Shown piece by piece: positions 1 through 11,514 of a stretch of 64,000 nt of DNA. The stretch is taken from the NCBI GenBank assembly GCA_016165875.1, contig JABBOT010000013.1, positions 16,188,368 to 16,252,367 on the forward strand. The letters run 5' to 3'. Made by a program: the position numbers and the translations under genes. Below the pieces are notes generated by a model. It had not been told where the DNA came from. It searched no databases and worked only from the letters and a program-made list of their open reading frames with translations. The DNA is from Acanthopleura granulata. Its lineage: Eukaryota; Mollusca; Polyplacophora; Chitonida; Chitonidae. Within the stretch, counting starts at the first letter, position 1. The number at the start of each line of letters is the position of its first letter.

Positions 1-117
1 GGCCTTGCAATTATCGATTTGACACGGGCATTACAGCAGACCATTGGTGTACAAATGCCAGTTATACATCATCAACAGTCTGAACAAGAAAATCAGCGGA
101 ATCAGAACAACAAATAA
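1..117 (+). CDS. C-terminal coding exon of an upstream gene (partial)
   Basis: Frame 1 is open from the first base of the window to a TAA at 115-117 and reads GLAIIDLTRALQQTIGVQMP followed by an 18-residue Gln/Asn-rich hydrophilic tail ending NQNNK. The amphipathic first half and polar tail look like the end of a real protein, but only 38 residues are visible and I do not recognise the family. The exon must begin upstream of the window. The next gene starts only about 150 bases downstream on the same strand, so this could alternatively be the end of an upstream isoform of that locus. The short length means a chance open frame cannot be excluded. Confidence 0.4.
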   Translation, partial: GLAIIDLTRALQQTIGVQMPVIHHQQSEQENQRNQNNK

Positions 118-263
118 GTAATAATACCATATGTATTACTTTAATACTTCAGTTGTTTCTTGTCTTCAAACACATTGCATCTTTATTACTGACATACGTT
201 CAGGCCAAGGAGTAATATTGTTAGTTTATTTTCACCTTTTGCATCGTTTCAGTGATTTTGATC

Positions 264-1502
264 ATGGATTCTAAAGACAAAGAGACCGCCGCTATCGGTG
301 TGAACATCAAACAGAGAAAAGTCCTCGAGAACACGATGCGTAGCCTGAGTTTGGAAGAGGCGCGATCCCTAAAACTGTTAGATATAAACCACCGCGTGGT
401 CAAAATCAAATACAAGCGTCTCAAGGACAAAGTATCCCGAATCAGCTCGTTTCTCACGGCAGAGGAGATCGAGGTACTGTCAGATATGGAAGCCAGAGGT
501 CAGCTCAGAACTGTCTACCGAAGCCCGATTTCGTCATCTTCCTTGAAAATTGCCTCCGCTGAAAAATGTTTGAAACTTAGGAGTTCTCATCCTCGGACCT
601 CGGTATCTATGGTAACAGAGGGATCGCCACGAGAAAATCCAAGATTTGCCTCACGTAGTCGGTCCGTAGGAGGAATGTCAACAGATTTTCATACAGACAA
701 TCATCGGACGACCCTGTCCACTGCAGACTGCTATTCTCGGCCTCAAACGTCATTTGAAACAGCCATCGTATCACGGAGTAATAATGGCCCGAAATTTGCA
801 CAGGCAAAAATTCGGCCATTTACCTCACAATGCGATCGTTCTTCGGGAACAAAAGCGACTTCAGTACAGACGTTAAGCCTGGAGCGGGCGCGAACTGCAC
901 CTATTGCGAAATCGCATACCCGGTACAGCTGTCACGAGAAGCCGGGAAAGGAGGCCCGGACGTTGAATAGCGTCATCGGAAGGACGTCACGACCTCGGAG
1001 TAAATCCGTGGTGTCCATTGACAGCAACCTTGGAGCAGACGTTTATCAGGAACGCAAAGCAGAAATGTTGAAACAGGAATCCGAGAAAGGAGAGGAACTG
1101 ACTAGCAGGAAAAATACGTTTTTGAAAACAGTGAAGGATTACATCGAAAGGAACAAAACAAATCTCGCTCATTCCCCTGGTCCTCCCAAACTGTCGCAAG
1201 CCTGGCAGGCTATCACACCGGAAGCATTATTAGCGGCGGAACTGGAACAAGCCACAAAAGATGCCAACCGTTCGTACCGGAAGAAGAAGAAGGAAGAATT
1301 TACGCGCATGACGGAAGAGGAATATAAGAAGCGCCTGGCTCAGAGCTGGCAGGACCTGACGAAATGCCGGTACTTGCGGCTAGCCGCCGACAAACAGGAC
1401 TTGACCAACTACAACACTTTGGTGAAGGACCAACTCTTACTTCTGAACTCCCTGAAAAGAACTCGACAGATTTCCTTCACACAGGGCCTTCAGGTTAAGT
1501 GA
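264..1502 (+). CDS. Uncharacterised basic Ser/Arg-rich protein, 412 residues
   Basis: This is the longest open frame of the window. I chose ATG 264 because a strong 3' splice site (pyrimidine tract ending CGTTTCAG at 252) lies 11 bases upstream, so an untranslated first exon probably precedes it; the in-frame GTG at 252 would be lost in the intron. Residues 1-80 are charged and helical (Lys/Arg/Glu-rich, likely coiled coil). Residues about 85-250 are Ser/Thr/Arg-rich and probably disordered. Residues about 255-390 are again Lys/Glu-rich helix with the motif SWQAITPEALLAAELEQ and later LAQSWQDLTKCRYLRLAADK. There is no signal peptide or membrane segment. I do not recognise a domain; a cytoskeletal or nuclear role is only a guess. 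Codon use is even and no frameshift is seen. Confidence 0.85.
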   Translation: MDSKDKETAAIGVNIKQRKVLENTMRSLSLEEARSLKLLDINHRVVKIKYKRLKDKVSRISSFLTAEEIEVLSDMEARGQLRTVYRSPISSSSLKIASAEKCLKLRSSHPRTSVSMVTEGSPRENPRFASRSRSVGGMSTDFHTDNHRTTLSTADCYSRPQTSFETAIVSRSNNGPKFAQAKIRPFTSQCDRSSGTKATSVQTLSLERARTAPIAKSHTRYSCHEKPGKEARTLNSVIGRTSRPRSKSVVSIDSNLGADVYQERKAEMLKQESEKGEELTSRKNTFLKTVKDYIERNKTNLAHSPGPPKLSQAWQAITPEALLAAELEQATKDANRSYRKKKKEEFTRMTEEEYKKRLAQSWQDLTKCRYLRLAADKQDLTNYNTLVKDQLLLLNSLKRTRQISFTQGLQVK

Positions 1503-2344
1503 CATGGATGTGGAATGTCGGAAATATGGCTAGTGGGAAGACTTTTTATACGGGGTCATTTATTCCTGGTGTTCTAGTTCTATGTCCTATTCAATAATAT
1601 CTTTCAAGCCATACGTGGGTTTAAATTTAATTTAATTCTTTATTTATTTACAGTGTAAGAATGTATAAGAATCATGCAGTTCGCAAATACATTGCAGTAT
1701 TTATAAGAGCGTTTACAGAAGAAATAGCCACAACGTATTACAGCATAGAAAATGCATGTTTGCATGGATGATGGCCATGGTTAGCTTGGTAGTAAGTTGT
1801 TCATAAGTTTTAAATCGATCTATGGTTAAAATATGTTGATGTACACTTTTAGAGATAAATTTGGTTGGGGGTCTCACCAGCACTCTACACGGTTTATTCC
1901 CACCAATATGCTGTCTGCCGTCTTATAACAGAAGAAAGCTTGAGTACAACGCAAAACTCCGGTCAAAATAATAAATGAATAAATCAAAAGTGTTTCACTT
2001 TTTGTAGGCGATTATAGATTTCATTGCGTTATGCAGCCTCTCAGTCACATAATAATAAACTATTTATTTGTTTTATAAAATTGAAGTACCCATGTATTAA
2101 TTTGTGACACCAATTCATATAAACGAGACACCTGTTCCGAGTGCATATGGCCGGGATTCATCGCAGCGAGACAAGCAAACCTACATCGGCATGTTAAGAC
2201 ACCGTAACCAGGCACACACATTTTAACAGTTTCGTGATTTATATGTCAGTCCTTTGCTACGTGGAAGGCACTTTGATGCACATTGTACTTTTTGTCATTT
2301 GACAAAATCTTATTGTTGTAATTGCTTATTGATAATGTGACCAT
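1503..2344. other. 3' flank and intergenic DNA
   Basis: This is AT-rich sequence after the 412-residue gene. A decayed + strand SINE 3' end (about 1866-1985) has the words CCCACCAATATGCTGTCTGCCG and GCTTGAGTACAACGC followed by an AATAAATGAATAAAT tail. Nothing else was recognised. Confidence 0.5.
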
Positions 2345-2590
2345 GCCTTAGCGTGGTAGCGCAGCGTATTGACTCAGAAGCCTGTCTTCAATGCAGTGGC
2401 TGTGAGCTCAAGTCCAGCTCATGCTGGCCTCCGTATATGGGCAGGTGTGCCAGCAACCTGCGGATAGTCGTGGGTTTCCTCCGGGCTATGCCTGGTTTCC
2501 TCCCACCATAACGCTGTCCGCCGTGGTATAAGTGAAATATTCTTGAGTACGGGGTAAAACACCAATAAAATAAATAAATAAATAAATAAA
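2345..2590 (+). repeat. tRNA-derived SINE, near full length
   Basis: The element begins with a tRNA-like head (TAGCGTGGTAGCGCAG, then a box-B-like GAGCTCAAGTCCAGCTC). It continues through the conserved body GGGTTTCCTCC and CACCATAACGCTGTCCGCCG, and ends CTTGAGTACGGGGTAAAACACC with an (AAAT)n tail. At least five other copies of this family occur in the window on both strands. Confidence 0.8.
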
Positions 2591-2599
2591 CACTGAAAA

Positions 2600-2720
2600 T
2601 GTGCCATTAGACGTGACCAAGGAGGTCTCGGATTCGAATCCAGCTGACGCTAATGTTGTTGGGATTTTACGTCAGGGTGTTTGTCCGATGCCTGACTGAG
2701 GGCTGTCCTGTTTCCTCTCT
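2600..2720 (+). repeat. Fragment of a second tRNA-like SINE
   Basis: It contains a good box-B sequence, GGATTCGAATCC (2630-2641), followed by unfamiliar sequence that ends in GTTTCCTCTC just before the next SINE. It is probably a truncated tRNA-headed element; no tRNA cloverleaf can be drawn. Confidence 0.35.
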
Positions 2721-2721
2721 T

Positions 2722-2905
2722 TATATTTATTCATTTATTTGATTGGTGTTTTACGCCGTGCTCAAGAATATTTCACCTATACGATGGCGACCAGCATTAT
2801 TCTAGGAGGAAATCGGGTCGCAGATTGCTGGCAAACGTTCCCACGTTGTACTGGAAAGGAAGCCAGCATGAACTGAACTTGAATTCACAGCGACCTTCAT
2901 TTGTA
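2722..2905 (-). repeat. SINE, minus orientation, followed by a + strand fragment
   Basis: Reading the minus strand gives the same SINE body and tail as at 2345-2590. On + it appears as TTATTTGATTGGTGTTTTACG, then TCAAGAATATTTCACC and ACGATGGCGACCAGC. The next about 80 bases (2908-2985) look like the 3' part of another copy in + orientation (GGCCGTATAATAT, then TGAGTATGGC), so two copies were inserted head to head. Confidence 0.7.
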
Positions 2906-3589
2906 AACCTGACGGCCGTATAATATACATCTACTTGAAACATTCGTGAGTATGGCAATGGAAACCAATTAGACAAATCCATCGATCAAGAAATAAAAAA
3001 AGAAAGAGGAAACCAATAAAAGAGAATTGGCAATACTGGAATGTCTTGATGTAGCTCGTAAAGATATTGACTACATAACGATGTTGACTAGGCTGGTCGG
3101 GTGCCATTATGTTGTAAACGGCAGACTCTGGCGGGGTACACAAAGGGTGCAATTCGGAGAGAAGGATTCTGGTGCCACGAACGCTAGTGCTGAATCTAGA
3201 AGTACCTCGAAGTATAGCTGAAATTACAAGAAATTTTAAGATGTGGCATGTTACTAGTAGCTGATTCACTTGATAAAACTAAGGATGCTAGTCCAGAAGT
3301 AATAAACCCAGTGGGTCTCTTCGAAGCCTGACGCGAATTAAGTTTTCACACCAATAATATGTTTTTCCCCCAGTTATAGTTGCATAAAGGTTCACATAAA
3401 GTAACAGATGTACTAGGATAGCGGTACTACTTCGCAATTTGGGGTAAATCTAGGAGATGTCTATAACTGCATTGTCTATATCATTACTCATCTCCGCCTG
3501 TCAAATATCTGTCCACAACAAATCATCTGTAATTCTATGCAATTTTCATTAATAGTCCCATTGAGAGGTTAGAGCAAGGGAACAGGACT

Positions 3590-3815
3590 GGTCGGCCCAG
3601 TGTCGGTATAATGTGACTGGATGGGGTACCATGTCTGGTGTCTTTGGCATGGTGTTCCAGTGGTGGCAACACTTTGACGGCATGGGCCCACCCTGCCAGA
3701 AGGAGACACAACGTGTGAAAACATTCTAAGAACACCTTGACGTGACATGACGTGACATGACGTGAAAAATTGTTGAGTACGATGTAAAACCCAAGCATAC
3801 ATACAGATACATACA
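3590..3815 (+). repeat. Interspersed repeat of another SINE-like family
   Basis: It contains GACTGGATGGGGTACC, GGTGTCTTTGGCATGGTGTTCC, a short tandem TGACGTGACA (three copies at about 3740-3765), and an end AAAAATTGTTGAGTACGATG followed by an ACATACA-rich tail. The layout resembles non-tRNA-headed short elements common in mollusc introns; the family assignment is from memory of their general look. Confidence 0.5.
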
Positions 3816-4149
3816 CTAACCACCCTATTGTGGTAACAGATGTACAGAGCATGGATTGATTGGTAAAGCATGGATGCTGTGTGTGAATTACTGTTAATCG
3901 CATACAATGCCAACTGAATTTCAGAACCTTATTACAGCTGGGTGATTATTTCGTGAAGAATTTTTTAAAATTGTTTTGGTGTTTTTCTGCACTGGATCTT
4001 TGTCTCGATATTTTTAAGGTTTTAAGAAACAGCAAAGTGTGAATTTGTCTTCATTACCTGTTTATGGAAACAGCATTAGGTCATATTCGTTCCTGATATG
4101 CAGGCCTAAATTTATCTTCATGGGTTTTTGTGTTAATTTGGTTCCTCTT

Positions 4150-4695
4150 CCAGCATCTACTGACAGCTGCACTTGGTGGCTCCCAGTGTAACCTAGAAAA
4201 GCTTTATGCCCTAGACTATCCAGAGGTTCTGTCAGAACAGATTTGCCATTATTGAAGGTTCCCCGTGTAACCCCTAACAACCTTGTGCTAGGATACCTAT
4301 GGGTTCTGTAAACAGCTTGTGTGCTGTTTTTGGTATCTCTCAATCTAAACCAAAACAACTGTACCGGGGGTTCTCCTGGTTCTGCCAACAGCAAGTTGTT
4401 TTTGGTTGTTCCGTAACTAGCCAGAAACAGCTATGTCATGGAATATCCCAAATTTCTGTCAATAAAAAGTTGTTTTTGGTTGGTTCTAATCCAGTCTAAA
4501 ACATCTGTGCCGGGTTAACCCAACGTTCTGCCAACAGGAATGTGTTGTTTTGGGTTGCTCCCAATCTAGCCTATAACAGCTGTAGGCCAATGTTCTGCCA
4601 ACAGGAAGTTGTTTTAGCTTCCTCCCAGCCTAAACCAAAACAGCATTGTGCCTGAGCATCCCAAGATTCTCCCAACACAGAGTTGTGAATGACGG
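4150..4695. repeat. Decayed minisatellite, about 74-bp unit, seven copies
   Basis: The landmark TTCTGCCAACAG (or variants) recurs at 4227, 4304, 4380, 4454, 4526, 4593 and 4667, spacing 67-77 bases. Between landmarks the unit carries AAGTTGTTTTTGGTTG and CAATCTAGCC-like blocks. Open frames across it are side effects of the repeat. Confidence 0.8.
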
Positions 4696-7468
4696 CATCC
4701 GGTGAAACATGGCCTCTTGACCATTTTACCTCAGTCATCGTTTTATTTCAACTGTAAACGCTAATTTATACAATTAAGGCGTTGGCCTGTAAAAAGTGAT
4801 CACATTTTTACTTCCACTGGTGATGTATGCACATCTGTATGCAACAAATGGGAATAATCGTCAAAAACTTGCCAAAGATCGCCGGTTTTGTCCATGGGCT
4901 CATCGCTTTTATTCACCCACAAAACTGACCACGACTCTTCAGTATGGCGTTAAACAACAATTAAAGAATGAAAGAAAATGTGATGATTTGTCCAAACGTG
5001 TACCTCACGATCTTTACTCGTTGTGATTTGTATCAATAATCATCCAAATAGCATTTGTCATTCGTACATTTATGACGATACCGCTTTTCATGTCATTGAA
5101 GACGAACTGCTTTCAGTTGACTCAGTTAAAAGAAGCAAACATTTCGGACTTCAGATGTTTAGGTAAGAAGCACAATCACCTTATTCTGTGCTCTTCTTAT
5201 GTATAGTCTGTTTTAGTCATTGTTAATTCGCTCATTTGCATGACAGTCTTTGAAAAACTGTCACGTTGTGAATATCGTGTATGTCATAGGGTTTCGTACA
5301 ATACTAATCCATTAACATCGAAAATACTATGCTGTTGTCGTTCAACCGTTTTCTGAACTGTTATGGTCGAGTAGGCGCTACACTTGTAAGCAGTAGCTCT
5401 TGACACTTGTACTCTGCTACCCACGAGGAGTGAACTACTGGAGAACTAATTAAGCCTATAACCTACAATAGATCAATAATTCAGTTTCGCTCTAATTGTT
5501 ACACTTGTATAATGGTGTGCCGATTGACGCGGCCTACGAGTTTGTGAGCATTTCCTAAATTGATTTCTTGTATTGGTTTGTTGAATGATTTATTGATTTA
5601 ACATATGCCAATAATCCGCTGATGGATTAACTGCGAATTGATAAGTATAGTATTGATCTTGCTCCGATCGGATTTTTTCCCCTTCTAAGTTAAAAAGGGC
5701 CAATGCACTGACAATCACATAGAATAAATTAATAATGTCAATTAATGTTACCTGTAATTACACAACTTAAATTCCTGTTCGAAAAGAGCAGCAGTCGACC
5801 TTTATACATGCAGGTTGCTGCGCATAACAGTTTAGTGTCAATCTCCCCGGCTGAACTTCATGTTGCACTGGCCCCTTCGAACGCATTGCTCAGTTCCTAA
5901 GTATAAGGGACACATATTTATTGCATTTTAAGTCATCCTCAGCTTGCGTAGTGTTTTCATTGTTTCCTTGTAAATCAAGGTTCTTCAACGGTCACATGTT
6001 TGCATCGTAAAGGATGAAACGAAGCGAAGACGGATGGAAAATCGATTAGATCGTGTAGAACAGGGGGCTTCTAACATGATATATCTGATAGGTGTACACA
6101 TTCTATTGTTCAGACGAAAATGCCACCGTGAAGGTTTCTTGTCGAGAGGGTGGGGTGGTGGGGAATAAGCCCATAGGCCGATACATGTTACTACAACCAA
6201 CCAACTGCAACATGAAGTTTATGTTAATCCAAAACAGCGATAGACATGTCACATAACGGTATAGTACCAACTGAACTGGTAAAACTAGCTGGTTATTCGA
6301 GATTTTAAGCCTCTTACGGGGCAGAGTTTTTCTGACTTCAGAAAAATGTCCACGATTCAACATTCCAAAGCAATGTGTAGCAACGGCTGAAAAAACTGAT
6401 TCCGGGTTTCTTGCGCGGTATAATAACAGTTTCGAATTTTCCTCATTTTTTCACTGCATGAATAGACAATATGGAACATGAACAGACCGAGCTTAACTCG
6501 AAGTTTTGCAAATGGCCTGCAATAAAGGACCGCTCCCCAATGGAGAGCTCTCCTCAGTCTGAAGTTAATTAAAGTGAAAGAGGTTCCTGCAAGGACTTGT
6601 GGTGTATGTAAGATTGTTACATTTTCAAAGCAGTTGTTCATATTTCAGTATTTTCATATGTGATGTGCTTTTCTGTTTAGTTCATGGTTCAAACCAGTTA
6701 GCATTCCATGCACGACACGGGTAGCTTGCGCGCTGGGCCACGTCACCCTAAGTCTTAGCTTTAATAACAATCAAAATGGCGGTTAATCACTGAAACAGTG
6801 ATTTGTGCAAAATTAGCTTCGGTTTTTCATGAGTTGTGACCTGTTACTAATTTCTCACTTGCTCTAAGCGAGTGATTGTGACAGTTGTAGTAACGATGGC
6901 GCCAGATGGTGCAGAACAGATGTTGTAATGTTGTAAATTTGCAGGATTTGGGTAATGCAAATCTTTGATCAAAGAGCTGTCAAAAGTCTAAAATAAGATG
7001 CAGTGTGAATTCAGAGTCAGGGGATATATTTCAGACCTGTGTCCGTTCCACATAAACACCTTTATGGAAACATTCATGGCAATACATCTATAAGGTTACC
7101 AGTAGCCCTGAAAGCCTGGCGATTCAAGCTTATCTCGTCTCTGTATGCGTGCACTAAATGTACCTAGCCCAGAATCTGCTAGTCTTGGATATATCAGACT
7201 TTACGATTGCATTAGAAATGATGCAGTCACCAGCGACACTGTTATTCTCACTAATGAGACTTCTTGTTGACAAAACCATGCGGACTAACTGACTGCACCG
7301 TGATGAAGCAATCCGCAAACCTCTAGCTGGTCAAATCCACCTCGTAACATCTCCCCTTCCCATAGCATGGGTAATCCGATCAAATGTGGAATGATAGGTC
7401 TGACAGTGGTGAGGAAGTCAGATGTACCTGTTGTCATTTACTGGTATTCATGTAAAACTGAAGAGTGA
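4696..7468. other. Intergenic DNA upstream of the modular locus
   Basis: There is no coding exon I can support. A decayed repeat end (TATGGCGTTAAACAACAATT) sits near 4940-4965. Any untranslated first exon or promoter of the A1 transcript should lie here or between here and 8023, but I cannot point to it. Confidence 0.4.
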
Positions 7469-7727
7469 GGGGCCTCCGTGGCTCGGATAGCATGCTAGCA
7501 CAGTGTAATGTCCCAGAAGCCTACCACCGATGTGATCTCTGTGAGTTCAGGTCTAGCTCATGCTGCCTTCCTTTCCAGCTGTACGTGGGAAGATCCAAGG
7601 AGCAACCTGCAGATGGTAGTGGGTTTTCCTCGGGTTTCTTTTCCTCCCACCATAATGCTTGGCGCCGTAGTATAAGTGAAGTAGTCTTGAGTACGGTGTA
7701 AAACACCAATGAAATAAATAATTAAAT
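7469..7727 (+). repeat. tRNA-derived SINE, full length
   Basis: It starts GGCCTCCGTGGCTCGGATAG (box-A-like) with box-B-like GTGAGTTCAGGTCTAGCTC, continues with the family body (CCTCCCACCATAATGCTTGG) and ends CTTGAGTACGGTGTAAAACACC with AAATAAATAATTAAAT. Confidence 0.8.
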
Positions 7728-8087
7728 AGCTGAAAAGTGATTAAGGTATGGGGCATATATTGCATGAATACATCCTACAAATCGGCAAAACTGGAAGTCA
7801 ATAATTATAATACACACAAATCTTTACTTGATCTTTTGGATTTCTTTAGGCCATGCATGCCTTTCTCCCACATGGAGGAACTGGGTTTCTTCCATTACAT
7901 GTAGTACAGTGCGTCTCTTTTTTTTTGTGGTGGGAGGGGGTGGGAGGGCATAAAAATCTTACATGCAAATGATACTGATTCACAAACATTCAACATTTTT
8001 TTATTTCCCCTTGCTTCTTACAGGGTGTCCTTTAGTAAAGCAGAGCTGTGCCCCTTGCCTTGGCTGTTCAATGGTGTTAAGTAAAAC

Positions 8088-8232
8088 ATGGGTGTGACAC
8101 TGGAGAGAGTACAGAACAAGTTTGCCTGTATCATCGGAGAACTCTGCAGTGAACCGGTCATCTTGTCCAAATTTGCAATATGGCTGGATTTGAGACTTGC
8201 TGAGTACAAGGCCAAGGGAGCAATATCATTAG
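8088..8232 (+). CDS. Exon A1: shared N-terminal start exon of unit 1
   Basis: The exon begins at 8024 after TTGCTTCTTACAG and has 64 bases of leader, an in-frame TAA two codons before ATG 8088, and ends in phase 1 before GTGAGATGG. It encodes 48 residues plus one base (MGVTLERVQNKFACIIGELC, then the block SKFAIWLDLRLAEYKAKG). The sequence predicts two or three amphipathic helices and could be a dimerisation or partner-binding module; I do not recognise it and it is not a BTB domain. Exon A2 at 40400 encodes 49-residue alignable sequence with one change after residue 4. A short upstream frame (ATG 8071 to TGA 8097) overlaps the start and may reduce translation. The next exon B1 continues the split codon G|AC (Asp). 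Confidence 0.8.
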
Positions 8233-11200
8233 GTGAGATGGTCAAATTAAATGCAATTAGTCATTCAACCCTTGGCCACATTATGTATTTTTGTTTAGGA
8301 TATAATATTGTGTATGTACTTCTGCCATCAGGATGCTTGATTAAAATCCATAGATCCAAAAATGATTATGATGTTGATCAGTGATGAAATGAAAAGTGAA
8401 TACACACTCAGGTGCCTGAATATCTGCCTGAAAACTGTAGTTTCAAAGGCAAATTAAAATCATGGAATACATGTATAACCTTTATTTCCAGTAGAGTACA
8501 TTATCATCCTACCTTCCTAAACATAGGTTTAGCCAGGGGGATGTCTCACTGTCTTTAAACACCCTATTGTGACAAAACTAACTTGGGAGAGACAGGGCAG
8601 TTAGAGGGATGGAGAGTTTCAAATTCTGGTTATTATAAAATCTATAGATACTTCCAAAGGATCCTAAAGATCACTAGAGCTGTATTCGGCGAAAAGAGTA
8701 ACTTTATATACTTCGTCATGATTGAGGTTTTATGTACATATCCTGTACGTACATGCAGGGTTTTCGCTAGGTCCATTTTGCGTCTGGTAGAAGGATTTCA
8801 AAATTCCTCTCAAACATACAAAATATATAAGAAAAAGACCTTTTCAGTTTCCAGTCAAATATCTGAATCCTTCTACAGATATGTTGACAGTAATAAGTAG
8901 TTAAATAACCAAACTAACCAACCTGCAAACTTGCTAAACTCTTGTGTATCCACTACTTCACCGACGAGTCCCTTCCTGAATCTCTCATTGCTTTTCACAA
9001 TGGTGTCAAGCATGATGCAAAGGCCGCACTGACACAGTTACGTGTAGTCCATTTAGATGGACTCATAGTGTTATTTTAAAATTCGGACATTTATTGCAAC
9101 CTTCAGATGGAATCAGGGCATTATTTTAAAATAATGACATTCGTCGCAGCACTGAGTCCATCACCCAAACTCAACAGAATCGCAGTGGATCACCAAACTC
9201 GAAAGCGATGAAACTGCTCTCGGTGAGGTCTGCACTCATGTCGCACAAACTTTCGTGTATTCAGAACTCACAAAAGAGATAGCAAAGTAAGAAGATAGAA
9301 TTTGTGATTCAACAGGAAAATGACACCAGAAAAGAGGTGTCTATCCAGATGAAATAAGTTAAGTGTACAGGTCAGTGAGGCTCTTCATGGGGCGAAACAG
9401 CCTGAAATGGTCGCTACCTTGAGCGCCGCTCTGGGTGATAGATTGGCGTAACCGATTTATCGCTCCACACAATTAGCGACAAGTTTCATTAGCGACAATT
9501 TTCATGGCCGGGCAATGAATATTTTCTACATTCATATCTTCGCTCGCATATATATAGGTGGAATATTTCTAAATCAAACAATCAATCTGCATGTATTAAC
9601 AATAATAAGAATTCTTACACCGATGATTTCCTGGCTGTGCATTGCAGTGGTTTAACCTGTAGCTGACAGGCAAACGCATGGCCATGGAAAAGTGGCCTCA
9701 TTTTGTTTACCCAGACCAGTGATCTTCATGCCATCATCTCATAAGGTGTTTTGATACAAAACTTTTTTGAGCTGTAACAATTATAAAAGGCCTAAATTTG
9801 TTTAGCAAGCTGTTTGGCGTGATGAGAGCAAGGTCTCAGATAGACGTCAATTTTTGTGGGCTGATTTCAGTAAATTCACCATATGCCTGACTCATCCTGT
9901 AAAATTCGGAGGCGAGTTAAGCAGCAGAGGATGGATGTAGAGCCGATTTCATGTTTCATTGTGAGGTTTGATTTTCAAATCCAAAATATTGTATTATTCC
10001 GTGACAGTGTGTGCTTATGCCATGAGAATATATATCCCCCAACTCTCACTATTTGTGGGACCCTGGTGACAGTACCATGTATGGCACTGTAACATCGAGG
10101 GTTTACAAAACCTACCAGTTTCAGTTGGTCGATTGAATAAAAAACTTTATATGTGGCTATATTTATCCAGTTTGTGTTGTTTTTAGAAAGAAATGTTCAA
10201 AATTTCACATAAATTCAATTTGAATATCTCAAAGTATAATGCATGTGGGAGTTATCGAGTTATCTCCCGTGTACAGAAATCTCCATGACCAAGTGTGTTA
10301 ATTTGGACATGAGAAGGTCTTTTCTGGTGTTGGAGGGACATGTAAAATCAAACATGACGAACAATAAGCCTTTTTGGGGATTCGTAAAGTTGAGATTGCT
10401 GGGCATGTCACTTGCCAAATTATGTATGACGTGATGTATTTTCCCACTGTCATGTGATTGAAGAGATTTTTCATTAGTTACTTAATCAAGTATCTAAAAG
10501 GGGCAGTGTTTTTTTGGGGGGGGGAGGGTGCCAAATAAAATGGGGAGATGGTTTATTTTTAGGGTTAAAAAGTTAAGGTGTAAATGTGATGTTCATTGTT
10601 ATCGTAGATTTCTGTATTGTTCCGTGCCCTGTCAATGCTAGGTCGGTGTGAGTGGTGTGCTGAGGTCATGTTGGTGTTAGGCATGCTTACATATATATGT
10701 GTGTACTATCAGAGTGTCTAACTACATGCTCTTACAGGTGGATCCTGTTGGGTTCGAACTCTTTCTCAGATAGCATTTCCAGTCCATAGTCCTCCGTGTA
10801 ACCCAGTTAGCCATTTTGGCTGTTGTTAAAGTGATTGTAATTATGTGCGGGTCTGTTGTGTGACCGGAAATGGATTGAGGAACATGGTATTACGCATATC
10901 AAAATATCACGTAACGTGTGCCTGAGGCTGGGCGCTGTTGGTAGGACATTGTTACCGTGGAAGAGGTGGTCACATGATATTAATGTGCTGTTTGGCATTT
11001 ATTTGCATATGAATGAGTGGAATGTTGACATTATCATCAAGAGGAAGTCAGTTGCAAAGCACATTGTCCTTATGTTGTGTTATTACTCTCTGTGTTGCAT
11101 TGTGTAGTAACTGGAGCACTTGTTAGACTACATTTGAAAAGGATCTCCATTGAATGATGGTATATTCCATATGTCCTATGTGTAATGATACCATATATGT

Positions 11201-11514
11201 AGTCCATGTTAACCTACATCTTAAAAGGGTCTCCTTCCAATGAGGTGGTTGTGTGGAATACAGCTGTACTTCATAAATAAAATTTTTATTGAAGATATGT
11301 TTACGACATCTCTTCTGACAGCAACCTTGATGTGGACGTATGAACATGTAGTTTATCTGAATTTGTCATTGAGTATTTCTGTAGCCTTTGCTCATTGGAG
11401 GAGGGAGGAGGGTAGTGTTCATGTACAGTAGCGCTGTGAGTATCTGCCTGGTTGAAATGCATTGAGGAGGAACTGCAAGTGAGCTGTGTTGTGTGTCGGC
11501 TTTACTTAATCCAA
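8233..11514. other. Intron A1-B1, first part
   Basis: This is intronic sequence without a supportable exon. It holds ATA/TA-rich tracts, a short poly-G stretch at about 10517, a possible degenerate tRNA-like box B (GGGTTCGAACTC, about 10749), and a direct repeat of about 30 bases at 11130-11158 and 11213-11242 (CTACATTTGAAAAGGATCTCC against CTACATCTTAAAAGGGTCTCC). Confidence 0.4.

Noticed and set aside
4062..4499. Overlapping open frames in both strands near 4.1-4.5 kb
   Set aside because: They are produced by the 74-bp minisatellite; the repeat period is not tied to a conserved peptide.
7465..7701. Open frames inside SINE copies (also at 2419-2607, 34942-35340 and 52830-53033)
   Set aside because: They arise from the shared SINE body and recur wherever a copy occurs.
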